NCBI GenBank assembly: GCA_029266425.1
Contig: JAQSWY010000040.1
Location: 1-33,899, forward strand
Origin: Xanthobacteraceae bacterium
GTDB lineage: Bacteria; Pseudomonadota; Alphaproteobacteria; Rhizobiales; Xanthobacteraceae
Length of the DNA: 33,899 nucleotides
Direction: 5' to 3'
A program made the position numbers and the translations under genes. Below, in pieces: positions 8,498 through 15,684 of this stretch (position 1 is its first letter; each line of letters begins with the position of its first letter). Under the pieces are notes generated by a model, which did not search any database, had not been told where the DNA came from, and saw only the letters and a program-made list of their open reading frames with translations.

Positions 8498-8635
8498 AGC
8501 GCTGCTCCCTCTCCCCGCCGGGGAGAAGGTTGGGGTGAGGGGTCTCCTCCGTCGGGCAACCGAGTGCCCCCTCACCGACCCGCTTCGCGGGCCACCTCTC
8601 CTCGTTGGGGAGAGGGAATTAGAGGGCTGCTGCCG
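8498..8635. repeat. Intergenic repeat of the 'ccctctcccc...gggtgagggg' type
   Basis: Between the convergent ends of ppc and the DUF849 gene lie imperfect inverted blocks: CTCCCTCTCCCCGCCGGGGA near 8504 and TTGGGGAGAGGG near 8605, with GGGGTGAGGGG and CCCCCTCACC between them and a small CCGCTTCGCGGG hairpin near 8580. Elements of this look are common between genes in Rhizobiales genomes. It is probably a mobile or processed repeat that may also work as a bidirectional barrier to transcription. Confidence 0.6.
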
Positions 8636-8640
8636 GCGTC

Positions 8641-9360
8641 TCAGCTGCCTCGCATCGCCACCGCCGCGGCGATCAGCTCGGCATTGCCGGCGGCCATCGC
8701 ACCGGATGGCATGTCGCGCCCATCCTCCAAGCCGATGCGGCTGTCGAGGCCGAGCCGGAGCGCCTCCTCATAGAGCGGCCAGACCGTCGCATCGAATCCG
8801 TGCAGCAACTGCGGCAGGGTGATCCCGGCGCCGGCGAGCACCTCGCGGATACCTGCGGCGACCGCCAGCCCCTCGGCAGGATCCTGCTCGTTGATCTCGA
8901 TCAGCACGCGCAGGCAATTTCGTGCATCGGCGAGGTGGACGAAGCGCTCCGCATCCGCCACCGACCAAAGGCCCGCCTCGACGCCGACGCCCTTACCCAG
9001 CATCTCCACGATCAGCTGCGGGGCGTCCTGCTCGACCAGATTGATCGAGACATAGTCCGGCAGGACCCGCCAGCGGAAGATCAGCAGGTGCCGGGCGACC
9101 CCGCCGGGCGGGATGCCCCAATGGGTCGAAAGACCGACGGGGATTCCCGGAACCGCCGCGCGTACCGCAGCGAGGGCGGCGGCGACGAGATCCGGCTCCA
9201 GCGTCTCGATGCCCGCGGCGTCGCGCGGATGCATATGCAACTCGGCAGCGCCCGCCGCCACCGCAAGCACCGCATCGGCCGCGAGTTCGTCAGGCGTGCA
9301 CGGCACGGCGGGATGGAAGCCCTTGCCGCGTGCACCGTTCAGGCAACCCTGGAGCATCAT
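8641..9360 (-). CDS. BKACE (DUF849) family beta-keto acid cleavage enzyme
   Basis: Member of the zinc-dependent family that includes 3-keto-5-aminohexanoate cleavage enzyme, which condenses a beta-keto acid with acetyl-CoA to give acetoacetate and a CoA ester. At 239 residues it is shorter than characterised members (about 270-310). The core motifs are visible. CLNGARG is at the N-terminus. The metal-binding H-x-H is in ELHMHPRDAAG (about residues 40-50). GLSTHWGI, INEQD and the late acidic motif RIGLEDG, which supplies the third metal ligand in the family, follow. Substrate cannot be told from sequence. The start ATG follows GGGGGAAGGG. It lies 19 bp downstream of the DUF188 gene on the same strand, so they probably share a transcript. 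Confidence 0.87.
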   Translation of the reverse strand: MMLQGCLNGARGKGFHPAVPCTPDELAADAVLAVAAGAAELHMHPRDAAGIETLEPDLVAAALAAVRAAVPGIPVGLSTHWGIPPGGVARHLLIFRWRVLPDYVSINLVEQDAPQLIVEMLGKGVGVEAGLWSVADAERFVHLADARNCLRVLIEINEQDPAEGLAVAAGIREVLAGAGITLPQLLHGFDATVWPLYEEALRLGLDSRIGLEDGRDMPSGAMAAGNAELIAAAVAMRGS

Positions 9361-9379
9361 GCCCTTCCCCCGAAAAGAC

Positions 9380-9841
9380 TCACTCTGCCTTATAGCCCGC
9401 CCGCTTCAAGCGCATGACCGTGCGGTCCAGCGCCTGCAGGTATTCCGAACGATCGCGCGGCCCGAACGGGCGCGGCCCGCCGGTCACCGTGCCTGCCTCC
9501 CGCAAATCCTGCATCAGATTGCGGGTCGCGAGCTGCATGCCGATGGAGGAAGGAGTGAAGGCCTTGCCGGTCGGCGCCAGCACCTCGGCCCCCTTGGCGA
9601 CGCAGCGGGCGGCGAGCGGCACGTCGGCGGTGATGACGATGTCGCCCGGCTCGGCGCGCTCGACGATCCAGTCGTCGGCGACGTCGGGTCCGGCGTCCAC
9701 CAGCACCCGCTCGATCCACTCCTCGCGCGGTACGTTGATGTAGCTGTTGGCGACCACCAGCACGCGCAAACGGTGGCGGCCGGCGACGCGATAGGTCTCC
9801 TCCTTCACCGGGCAGGCATCGGCGTCGACATAGATGACCAC
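9380..9841 (-). CDS. YaiI/YqxD (DUF188) family protein
   Basis: A 153-residue member of the UPF0178/DUF188 family, with a PIN-like fold and unproven biochemical function. Family landmarks: VIYVDADACPVKEE at the very N-terminus, VLVVANSYINVP, DIVITADVPLAARC (with the acidic residues typical of the fold), LAPTGKAFTPSSIGMQLATRNLMQ and GGPRPFGPRDRSEYLQALDR. The frame is open upstream to 9925, but homologues begin just before the VDADACP motif, so I chose the GTG at 9841; a TTG a few codons earlier is possible. A strong intrinsic terminator (9881-9916) lies only 40 bases before this start on the same strand. Transcription therefore either starts between them or is governed by readthrough. Downstream is the DUF849 gene. 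Confidence 0.88.
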   Translation of the reverse strand: MVIYVDADACPVKEETYRVAGRHRLRVLVVANSYINVPREEWIERVLVDAGPDVADDWIVERAEPGDIVITADVPLAARCVAKGAEVLAPTGKAFTPSSIGMQLATRNLMQDLREAGTVTGGPRPFGPRDRSEYLQALDRTVMRLKRAGYKAE

Positions 9842-9880
9842 AGGTTTCAGCGCGTAATCCTTCAAGCAGAAGCATGCAAC

Positions 9881-9916
9881 GAAAGAAAGAAGGGCTGCCC
9901 TTGCGGACAGCCCTTC
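9881..9916 (-). terminator. Intrinsic terminator with GCAA tetraloop
   Basis: On the minus strand, a 12-bp stem GAAGGGCTGTCC / GGGCAGCCCTTC (one G-U pair) closed by a GCAA tetraloop (9889-9916), followed directly by TTTCTTTC (9888-9881). This is the clearest Rho-independent terminator in the window. It lies 57 bases after the stop of the 25-codon ORF and 40 bases before the DUF188 start, so it either ends the small-ORF transcript or acts as an attenuator for the DUF188-DUF849 pair. Confidence 0.85.
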
Positions 9917-9973
9917 CCATGTCAAGCCGCGGTTCGGCCCGGTAGCGCCCAGATGGTGGCGCGAAACGTCGCG

Positions 9974-10051
9974 TTACGCTGCACGGACCTCAAAAGAGGC
10001 AAGTGTCCAGGTCACGGATACCGACGACCGCGGATCAAGACGATCAGACAC
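9974..10051 (-). CDS. 25-residue small protein or leader peptide with full-length Shine-Dalgarno
   Basis: A GTG-initiated frame of 25 codons ending TAA. It encodes a peptide beginning MSDRLDPRSSVSVTW and ending LASFEVRAA, with no signal peptide or membrane helix. The evidence that it is real is its ribosome-binding site, AAAGGAGGTGATCCAGTG (ending in the start codon). This pairs with the whole 16S 3' tail, with AGGAGG seven bases from the GTG. A strong terminator follows 57 bases after the stop. The unit lies between divergent ggt and the DUF188 gene on the minus strand. It could be a stand-alone small gene, or a leader peptide controlling the downstream pair. There is no run of one amino acid as in classical attenuation leaders. 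I recognise no family for it. Confidence 0.6.
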   Translation of the reverse strand: MSDRLDPRSSVSVTWTLASFEVRAA

Positions 10052-10052
10052 T

Positions 10053-10068
10053 GGATCACCTCCTTTCG
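10053..10068 (-). promoter_or_regulatory. Full-length Shine-Dalgarno sequence of the 25-codon ORF
   Basis: The plus strand here reads GGATCACCTCCTTTC, the same as the 3' tail of bacterial 16S rRNA, so the minus-strand RNA is perfectly complementary to the anti-Shine-Dalgarno region over about 15 bases. Most genes in the window have only 4-6 matching bases. The flanks do not match 16S rRNA, so this is not a ribosomal RNA remnant. Confidence 0.75.
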
Positions 10069-10184
10069 ATTGTTGACGACATCAGCAGTTTATCCAGATT
10101 CGCCGATTCGTCACCCCATGCATGAACTTCTCCCTTCACATACGGTTACGGTGTGGCATGCCGGCAGCAATGGGGAGAGCGGGG

Positions 10185-11951
10185 ATGAAACGCCGAACCG
10201 CCTTGTTCACTACACTCGCCTTGTATCTCGGTCTGGCCACGCCGGGCTTGGCCCAGCAGGCTTCCGATACGCTGGCGCCGGAACGTCCGGGTGGCGCGAG
10301 TGCGGCAGGGGCGGCGGTCACCGGGAAGAGCTGGATGGTGGCAGCGGCCAATCCGCTTGCCACGCAGGCGGGCGCCGAGATGCTGCGCGCCGGCGGCAGC
10401 GCGGTCGATGCCATGGTCGCGGTGCAACTCGTGCTCGGCCTGGTCGAGCCGCAATCCTCCGGGATCGGGGGCGGGGCATTCCTGGTCTATTGGGACGCCA
10501 AGGAGCGCAAGCTCACCACGTTCGACGGGCGCGAGACCGCGCCGATGGCGGCGACGCCGCTGCTGTTCCAGAACGAGAAGGGCGAGCCGCTCGGCTTCAT
10601 GGCGGCGGTGGTCGGCGGCCGCTCGGTCGGCACCCCCGGCACGCCACGGCTGCTGGAGGTGGCGCATCGGCGCTTTGGCAAGCTCGCCTGGCGGCGGCTG
10701 TTCGAGCCGGCGATCGGCCTTGCCGAGCAGGGGTTCGACGTCTCGCCGCGGCTCGCCGGCCTGGTCGCGGCCGAGGGCGACGCCTTGAAGCGCTTTGCCT
10801 CGACGGCCAATTATTTCTTCCCCGACGGCGCACCCTTGAAGACCGGCGCCATCCTGAAGAACCCAGCTTACGCGGCGACGCTGCACACATTGGCGGACGA
10901 GGGCGCGGACGGCTTCTATTCGGGGCCGCTGGCGGCCGAGATCGTCCGCACAGTGCGCGAGGCGCCAGCCAATCCCGGCCTGCTGGCGGAGAGCGATCTT
11001 GCCACCTTTCGCGTGAAGGAGCGCGCGCCGGTCTGCGCACCCTATCGCGGGCTCGATGTCTGCGGCATGGGGCCGCCGAGCTCCGGGGCGCTCACGCTCG
11101 GCCAGATCCTCGGCATGCTGGAGCCCTATGACCTCAAGGCGCTGGGGCCGAGTTCGCCCGAAGCCTGGCGGCTGATCGCCGATGCCTCGCGCCTCGCCTT
11201 CGCCGATCGCAACCGCTACATGGCGGACGAGGATTTCGTCCCGATGCCGACCAGGGGCCTGCTGGCGACCGATTATCTGAAGGCGCGCTCGGAACTGCTG
11301 CGCGGCGACGACGCCTTGCCGGAGGTGGCGGCGGGCACGCCAAAATGGGACCATGCGCGGCTCGATCCGCCGGCTTACGCAGACGATGCGGCGCTGGAAT
11401 TGCCCTCGACCAGCCAGATCGTCGTCGTCGATGCCGAGGGCAACGTGCTCTCCATGACCACGACGATCGAGAACGGCTTCGGTTCGCGGCTGATGGTGGG
11501 CGGCTTCCTGCTCAACAACGAGCTGACCGACTTCTCCTTCAAGAGCCAGGAGAACGGGGTGCCGGTGGCGAACCGGGTCGAGCCCGGCAAGCGGCCGCGC
11601 TCCTCGATGACGCCGACCATCGTCTTGCGCGACGGCGAGCCGGTACTGACGCTCGGCTCGCCCGGCGGCAGCCAGATCATCGGCTATGTGGCGAAGACGC
11701 TTATCTCCCATTTCGACTGGGGGATGGACATCCAGGCCGCCATCTCCGCGCCGAACGTACTGGCACGCTTCGATGCGGTGGAGCTCGAGAAGGGCACCAG
11801 CGCAGAGGCACTTGAGCCGGGGCTGAAGGCGCTCGGCTTTCCGGTGAAGATCGGGGAGATGACCTCCGGCGTGCAGGCCATCGCCATCGGCGATGGCGAA
11901 CTGAGAGGGGCCGCGGACCCGCGTCGCGAGGGGATTGCTATAGGGGAGTGA
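10185..11951 (+). CDS. ggt: Gamma-glutamyltransferase, periplasmic
   Basis: Cleaves the gamma-glutamyl bond of glutathione and related compounds, or transfers it to acceptors, in the periplasm. The 588-residue precursor starts MKRRTALFTTLALYLGLA with a Sec signal peptide cleaved near GLAQQ. The enzyme is made as one chain and cuts itself ahead of a threonine. Here that residue is Thr409 in LPSTSQIVVVDAEGN, which splits it into large and small subunits. Other landmarks: SGIGGGAFLVYWD, TFDGRETAP (the arginine that binds the glutamate carboxylate) and LGSPGGSQII in the small subunit. The ATG at 10185 follows GGAG by seven bases and opens directly on the signal peptide; an upstream in-frame ATG at 10122 does not. 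A TTGACG at 10073 could be a -35 box. The gene stands alone. Confidence 0.95.
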   Translation: MKRRTALFTTLALYLGLATPGLAQQASDTLAPERPGGASAAGAAVTGKSWMVAAANPLATQAGAEMLRAGGSAVDAMVAVQLVLGLVEPQSSGIGGGAFLVYWDAKERKLTTFDGRETAPMAATPLLFQNEKGEPLGFMAAVVGGRSVGTPGTPRLLEVAHRRFGKLAWRRLFEPAIGLAEQGFDVSPRLAGLVAAEGDALKRFASTANYFFPDGAPLKTGAILKNPAYAATLHTLADEGADGFYSGPLAAEIVRTVREAPANPGLLAESDLATFRVKERAPVCAPYRGLDVCGMGPPSSGALTLGQILGMLEPYDLKALGPSSPEAWRLIADASRLAFADRNRYMADEDFVPMPTRGLLATDYLKARSELLRGDDALPEVAAGTPKWDHARLDPPAYADDAALELPSTSQIVVVDAEGNVLSMTTTIENGFGSRLMVGGFLLNNELTDFSFKSQENGVPVANRVEPGKRPRSSMTPTIVLRDGEPVLTLGSPGGSQIIGYVAKTLISHFDWGMDIQAAISAPNVLARFDAVELEKGTSAEALEPGLKALGFPVKIGEMTSGVQAIAIGDGELRGAADPRREGIAIGE

Positions 11952-11992
11952 GGGAGCGTCCGCTCCAGCCTAACTCGCATCCAATCAAGCGC

Positions 11993-12075
11993 ACGTCGTG
12001 CCCGGGCTTGTCCCGGGCATCCAAGTCCTTGACGAGGTCCACCGTGGGTGGCCGGGACAAGCCCGGCCATGACGA
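11993..12075. repeat. REP-type repeat pair (inverted)
   Basis: Two short palindromes facing each other: TGCCCGGG-cttgt-CCCGGGCA (11999-12019) and TGGCCGGG-acaag-CCCGGCCA (12049-12069), about 30 bases apart. They follow ggt and could protect or end its mRNA. The same family occurs near 12724, 16979 and 33869. Confidence 0.8.
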
Positions 12076-12111
12076 AACGCTGCCACTTGCCCTGCGTCGC
12101 GAAACCCTAAT

Positions 12112-12459
12112 TCACTCCCTCAGCACGAAACGCAATGCCCGACCCATGGCGACAGCGAGCACCGAGGCGTGGTCCCCGTCCGGCAGCACCGTGCATTCAA
12201 CCTCGGATCCCGCGGGCAGCCTTGCCTGCGTGGCGGTCGCGAAGGCGCGTGTCCGATCGACCATGGCCCGGCGGGCGCGGCGCAGCGTCTCGGTCAACGT
12301 GGCGAAGCCGGCATTGGCGTCGAGCAGGACGATGAGCGGGAACCCTGTCGCCGGCGCTGGCACATCCGGCACGGCAAGGAAGATGCGCCACGGCACGCCG
12401 CCCGCGCCGGGGCGAGGTCGAGGACGCAGGTGCCGGGGAGGGTGACTTCCGGGAAACAT
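12112..12459 (-). pseudogene. Remnant of an IroE/BesA-type siderophore esterase (alpha/beta hydrolase)
   Basis: A decayed gene on the minus strand. The original start ATG (12459) with AGGA upstream is still visible, and the first codons read MFPEVTLPGTCVLDLAP only if one extra base near 12452 is ignored. After a second shift near 12405 the frame gives GGVPWRIFLAVPDVPAPAT and GFPLIVLLDANAGFATL, the typical N-terminus of esterases that hydrolyse ferric catecholate siderophores or their degradation products. It then jumps to a C-terminal part, ECTVLPDGDHASVLAVAMG, carrying the family's late histidine. Family members are about 270-300 residues; the middle, with the nucleophile serine, is gone. 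Its neighbour across an intergenic region of about 370 bp is an iron-siderophore permease gene, which fits this origin. Confidence 0.65.
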
Positions 12460-12548
12460 GGGATTCCTGGCGGATCGCGTCTGCGTGCTTCGAGGCCGGA
12501 CTATGGCCGACACCTCAGCATGACATGATGCAGATCGATCGAAAGAAC

Positions 12549-12593
12549 CACGTCATCCTGAGGTGCGAGCCCCAGCGAGCCTCGAAGGATGCT
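12549..12593. repeat. 'tcatcctgaggtgc' intergenic repeat, single unit
   Basis: CACGTCATCCTGAGGTGCGAGC followed by a diverged inverted half GCGAGCCTCGAAGGATG. The same element occurs as an inverted pair at 30087-30197. Elements of this sequence are common between genes in Bradyrhizobium-like genomes. Confidence 0.7.
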
Positions 12594-12723
12594 CATTAGA
12601 GCAGGGCGGCGATCGCGGGAAGTGCATCGCCCAGACTGGAGAGATTCCAAAGAAAAACCTTCAATCTCATAAGCTTGACCGCCATGGCGGGCTCATGCAT
12701 GAACCCTCCCACACACAGAGGCG

Positions 12724-12804
12724 CTCATTCCCGGGCGTGACCCCGGGGACCCAGTGACTGGGCGCGGTCACAGTCTGGGTGCTCGGGTCAAGCCCGGGCA
12801 TGAG
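12724..12804. repeat. REP-type repeat pair, diverged
   Basis: Inverted units: CTCATTCCCGGGCGTGACCC (from 12724) and the opposite unit GTCAAGCCCGGGCATGAG ending at 12804. It belongs to the same family as 11993-12075 but with more mismatches. An open frame running through it into the permease gene is an artefact of this repeat. Confidence 0.7.
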
Positions 12805-12831
12805 GGCGTGGGGTTGGAAAATATCTCGCAC

Positions 12832-13890
12832 ATGATCGACCTCTCCCACCACCACACCGCGCTCGCCGCCTATGCGCGCCTCGTGCGGCGGCGCGTCGGG
12901 ATCGTTGCCGGGCTCGGGCTCGCCATGGCGATCGCGCTGCTGATCGACGTCGCCACCGGTCCCTCCAACCTGCCGCTCGTCGAGGTGGCGCGCGGGCTGT
13001 TCGATCCCGCCGCGCTCGATCCGACCACGCGCATTATCGTCTGGGAGGTACGGCTGCCCACCGCGCTGATGGCGGTGCTGGTCGGCGCCGCGCTGTCGCT
13101 GGCGGGGGCGGAGATGCAGACCATCCTCAACAATCTGCTGGCGAGTCCGTTCACGCTCGGCGTCTCCTCCGCCGCCTCGTTCGGGGCCGCGCTCGCCATC
13201 GTGCTCGGCCTCAGCCTGCCCGGCGTGCCGGCGAGCTGGATCGTCCCGGCCAATGCCTTCCTGTTCGCTTTCCTGTCAGTGCTGGCCTTGCAGGCGCTGG
13301 CCCGGCTGCGCGGCACCGGGGTGGAGACGCTGGTGCTGTTCGGCATCGCCATGGTCTTCACCTTCAACGCGCTGGTTGCCCTCGTGCAGTTCGTCGCCAG
13401 CCAGGAGGCGTTGCAGCAGCTCGTCTTCTGGACCATGGGCAGCCTCACCCGGGCCAACTGGGCCAATCTTGCGGTGCTTGCCGTCGTCATCGTTCTGGTC
13501 GCCCCGTTCTCGCTGGCGGCCTCCTGGCGGATGACGGCGCTGCGGCTCGGCGAGGACCGCGCCCGCAGCTTCGGCATCTCGGTGGTGCGGCTGCGCTTCT
13601 TCTCGCTGCTGCGGGTCAGCCTGCTCGCCGCCACGGCGGTCGCCTTCGTCGGCACCATCGGCTTCATCGGGCTGGTGGGCCCGCACATCGCCCGGCTGCT
13701 GGTCGGGGAAGACCACCGCTTCTTCCTGCCGGCCAGCGTGCTGTCGGGCGCGCTGGTGATGTCGCTCGCCTCGGTGGCGAGCAAATTGATCGTTCCCGGC
13801 GTGCTGATCCCGGTCGGCATCGTCACCGCGCTGATCGGCGTGCCGTTCTTCCTGGCGCTCATCTTCACGCGTCGCGAGCGGCTCGGATGA
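12832..13890 (+). CDS. FecCD family iron-siderophore ABC permease
   Basis: Inner-membrane channel subunit of an iron-chelate importer, 352 residues, with the nine or ten hydrophobic helices of the BtuC/FecCD family. Recognisable stretches: VRLPTALMAVLVGAALSLAG (about 66-85), AEMQTILNNLLASPFTLGVSS, FVGTIGFIGLVGPHIARLLVG (the loop that contacts the ATPase, about 272-292) and PVGIVTALIGVPFFLALI near the end. I start it at ATG 12832 (MIDLSHHH); an open extension to 12754 only translates a repeat. The ribosome-binding site is weak. The ATPase gene overlaps its stop by four bases, so the two are translationally coupled. No periplasmic binding protein gene is adjacent. Confidence 0.9.
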   Translation: MIDLSHHHTALAAYARLVRRRVGIVAGLGLAMAIALLIDVATGPSNLPLVEVARGLFDPAALDPTTRIIVWEVRLPTALMAVLVGAALSLAGAEMQTILNNLLASPFTLGVSSAASFGAALAIVLGLSLPGVPASWIVPANAFLFAFLSVLALQALARLRGTGVETLVLFGIAMVFTFNALVALVQFVASQEALQQLVFWTMGSLTRANWANLAVLAVVIVLVAPFSLAASWRMTALRLGEDRARSFGISVVRLRFFSLLRVSLLAATAVAFVGTIGFIGLVGPHIARLLVGEDHRFFLPASVLSGALVMSLASVASKLIVPGVLIPVGIVTALIGVPFFLALIFTRRERLG

Positions 13891-14663
13891 GTGCGCTGCA
13901 TATTGACGATCTCAGCGTTGGCTATGGGGCGCGGCGCATCATCGAGGCACTGTCGCTGCCGGCGATCGAAGGCGGCGCGGTCACGGCGCTGGTCGGGCCG
14001 AACGCGGCCGGCAAGACCACGCTGCTGCGTGCACTCGCCGGCATCATCCCTGCCTACGGCACGGTGCGGCTGGACGAGCTGGAGCTGAGCCGTCTTTCCA
14101 TCGCTGGCCATGCGGCACACGTCACCTACATGCCGCAGTCACTGCCGCAGCGGGTCGCGCTCACCGTGCTGGAGGCGACGCTCTCGGCGCTGATGTCGTC
14201 GCGCGGCTGGAGCGCGACCGGCGCCGCCGAGCGCGAAAGGGCGATGGCGACGCTGGCCCGGCTCGGCATCGCCGATCTCGCCTTGCGCGGGCTCGACGAA
14301 TTGTCGGGCGGCCAGCGTCAGCTCGCCAGCCTCGCCCAGTGCATCGTGCGCGAGCCCGCCGTGCTGCTGCTCGACGAGCCGACCAGCGCGCTTGACATCA
14401 ATCACCAGCTTCGGGTGATGCAGCTGGTCGAGGAACTGGCGCGCGAACGCGGGCTCATTGCCGTGGTGGTGCTGCACGACATCGCGCTGGCGAGCCGCTG
14501 GTGCCGGCGCATAGTCGTGCTGTCGAATGGCACGGTCGCCGCCGACGGTCCGCCGGAGGAGGCGGTGACGCCGGACATGCTGGCGCGGGTCTATGGCGTC
14601 GAGGCGCGCGTCGAGCGCTGCTCGCACGGCTATGTGCAGGTGATGGTCGACCGGGCGCTCTAG
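13887..14663 (+). CDS. FecE-type iron-siderophore ABC transporter ATPase
   Basis: Cytoplasmic ATPase partner of the preceding FecCD permease, 258 residues. It has Walker A GPNAAGKT (37-44), Q-loop glutamine at 84, the signature LSGGQ (139-143), Walker B VLLLDE (159-164) followed by PTSALD, and the switch histidine H197 in VVLHDIALASRW. All catalytic residues are intact. The start ATG overlaps the permease stop (ATGA). Its stop shares the four bases CTAG with the stop of the convergent entA-like gene. Together with the permease it could still import a ferric chelate if a binding protein is supplied from elsewhere. Confidence 0.92.
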   Translation: MSALHIDDLSVGYGARRIIEALSLPAIEGGAVTALVGPNAAGKTTLLRALAGIIPAYGTVRLDELELSRLSIAGHAAHVTYMPQSLPQRVALTVLEATLSALMSSRGWSATGAAERERAMATLARLGIADLALRGLDELSGGQRQLASLAQCIVREPAVLLLDEPTSALDINHQLRVMQLVEELARERGLIAVVVLHDIALASRWCRRIVVLSNGTVAADGPPEEAVTPDMLARVYGVEARVERCSHGYVQVMVDRAL

Positions 14664-15436
14664 GCCCGCAGCGTCGCGCCACCGTCCACATAAAGGTCGG
14701 CCATGGTGATGTGCGCGGCGCGGTCGGAGGCGAGGAACACCACGGCGTCCGCCACGTCCTCCGGCGTCGCCAGCTTGCCGAGCGGGATGCCCGACTTGAA
14801 GGTCTCGGGCGAACGCGCGATCACCCGCGCGGCGCCGGTCTCGTCGGCCCACATGCCGGTCTGCATCGGCGTGAGGGTGGAGCCCGGCGCCACGATGTTG
14901 CAGCGTATGCCGACAGGCGCCAGCTCCAGCCCGAGGCACCGGGTGAACATGGTGGAGGCGGCCTTCGAGGCGGCATAGGCCGCCATGGCATGGCGCGGGA
15001 TCCCCGCCGCATTGGAGCTTACCGTGATGATGACGCCGCGCCGGCGCGGCTCCATAACCTGCGCCAGAGCCCGCGACACGCGGAACACGCCGGCGGCGTT
15101 GATGTCGATCACGCGCTGCCATTCCTCGTCGGTGGTGTCGGTGACGAGGACATTCGACAGCACGCCGGCGACATTGGCGCCGATGTCGATCGGGCCCCAT
15201 TCGTGCTCGATACGGGCGACGACGCCATCGACCTGAGCGCTCGCGCGCACATCCATGATTTCGGCCCGCACCTCGTCGCCCAGCTCGTCGGCCAATGAGG
15301 CGAGGGCGGTCGGGTCGATATCGGTCGCCACCACGCGTGCGCCCTCGGCATGGAGCGCGCGGACCACGCTGGCGCCGATGCCGCCGCCGGCACCGGTGAC
15401 CAGGGCTATTCGGCCGCGGATGCCGTTGTCGCGCAT
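14660..15436 (-). CDS. entA: 2,3-dihydro-2,3-dihydroxybenzoate dehydrogenase (EntA/DhbA type)
   Basis: Short-chain dehydrogenase that would oxidise 2,3-dihydro-2,3-dihydroxybenzoate to 2,3-dihydroxybenzoate, the catechol unit of enterobactin-type siderophores. Of 258 residues, the cofactor motif GAGGGIG is at 15-21, with an acidic residue at 39 that favours NAD, and Ser140/141, Tyr154 and Lys158 form the catalytic set. Beyond the general family, the C-terminal half follows EntA closely: RCNIVAPGST, TPMQTGMW, FKSGIPLGKLATPEDVA, ASDRAAHIT and VDGGATL. I therefore prefer EntA over a generic SDR. The start ATG follows AAGGAGG by seven bases. Genes for isochorismate synthase, isochorismatase and the DHB-AMP ligase are absent here, although a TE relic lies just upstream. 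Confidence 0.78.
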   Translation of the reverse strand: MRDNGIRGRIALVTGAGGGIGASVVRALHAEGARVVATDIDPTALASLADELGDEVRAEIMDVRASAQVDGVVARIEHEWGPIDIGANVAGVLSNVLVTDTTDEEWQRVIDINAAGVFRVSRALAQVMEPRRRGVIITVSSNAAGIPRHAMAAYAASKAASTMFTRCLGLELAPVGIRCNIVAPGSTLTPMQTGMWADETGAARVIARSPETFKSGIPLGKLATPEDVADAVVFLASDRAAHITMADLYVDGGATLRA

Positions 15437-15499
15437 TTCGGGTCCTCCTTGTCAGCCAGCAAGCGGGCAAGATGCGGGGCGATGCACGCCGTCGTCCGG

Positions 15500-15684
15500 T
15501 CAAGTGAGGTGGGCGTGCAGCGACGGCACGTCGATCACCTCGATGTCTCCCACATAAGCTGACCATTGATCGGGCATAAGGTTCCGTCCCTGATGGTCGA
15601 GCGCGGCACGGAAATGGGTGATGGTGCCGCCGAAGCGTTCGTGGAAATGGCCGCGCACCAGTCGGTTGTTGCTGGAGACCACGC
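15500..15684 (-). pseudogene. C-terminal relic of an NRPS thioesterase domain (EntF/DhbF type)
   Basis: An open stretch without its own start encodes VVSSNNRLVRGHFHERFGG, THFRAALDHQGRNLMPDQ and WSAYVGDIEVIDVPSLHAHL and then stops. The layout matches the end of the thioesterase domain of siderophore NRPSs: a 'NNxRL' helix, an 'F.G...FRA' strand, a 'W.PYV...IEV.DV' strand and the late catalytic histidine. In E. coli EntF the same place reads WSPWIAELDIYRQDCAH. About 30 C-terminal residues and everything upstream are missing. It lies 63 bp before entA on the same strand, where dhbF/entF-like genes often sit. Assignment is by eye, with no profile search. Confidence 0.5.

Larger units (their letters stand above)
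12460..12831. other. Intergenic stretch with two repeat elements
   Basis: No gene seen. It contains a 'tcatcctgaggtgc' repeat (12549-12593) and a diverged REP-type pair (12724-12804) that ends 27 bases before the permease start. A binding-protein gene would be expected here in an intact siderophore uptake operon, but I find no trace of one. The repeat pair leaves little room for a promoter next to the permease gene. Confidence 0.6.

Noticed and set aside
9842..9925. DUF188 gene starting near 9925
   Set aside because: The extra residues translate the terminator hairpin and have no counterpart in the family, which starts just before the VDADACP motif.
10053..10068. Sequence identical to the 3' end of 16S rRNA on the plus strand
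   Set aside because: Only about 15 bases match; no helix 45 or other 16S sequence precedes it. Better explained as the ribosome-binding site of the minus-strand ORF.
11993..12075. Possible CRISPR-like or attachment-site repeat
   Set aside because: Two inverted units with stem-loop structure and no regular spacers or cas genes; a REP pair is the better description.
12754..12831. N-terminal extension of the FecCD permease from an upstream start
   Set aside because: The added codons translate a REP-type repeat; homologues begin near the ATG at 12832.
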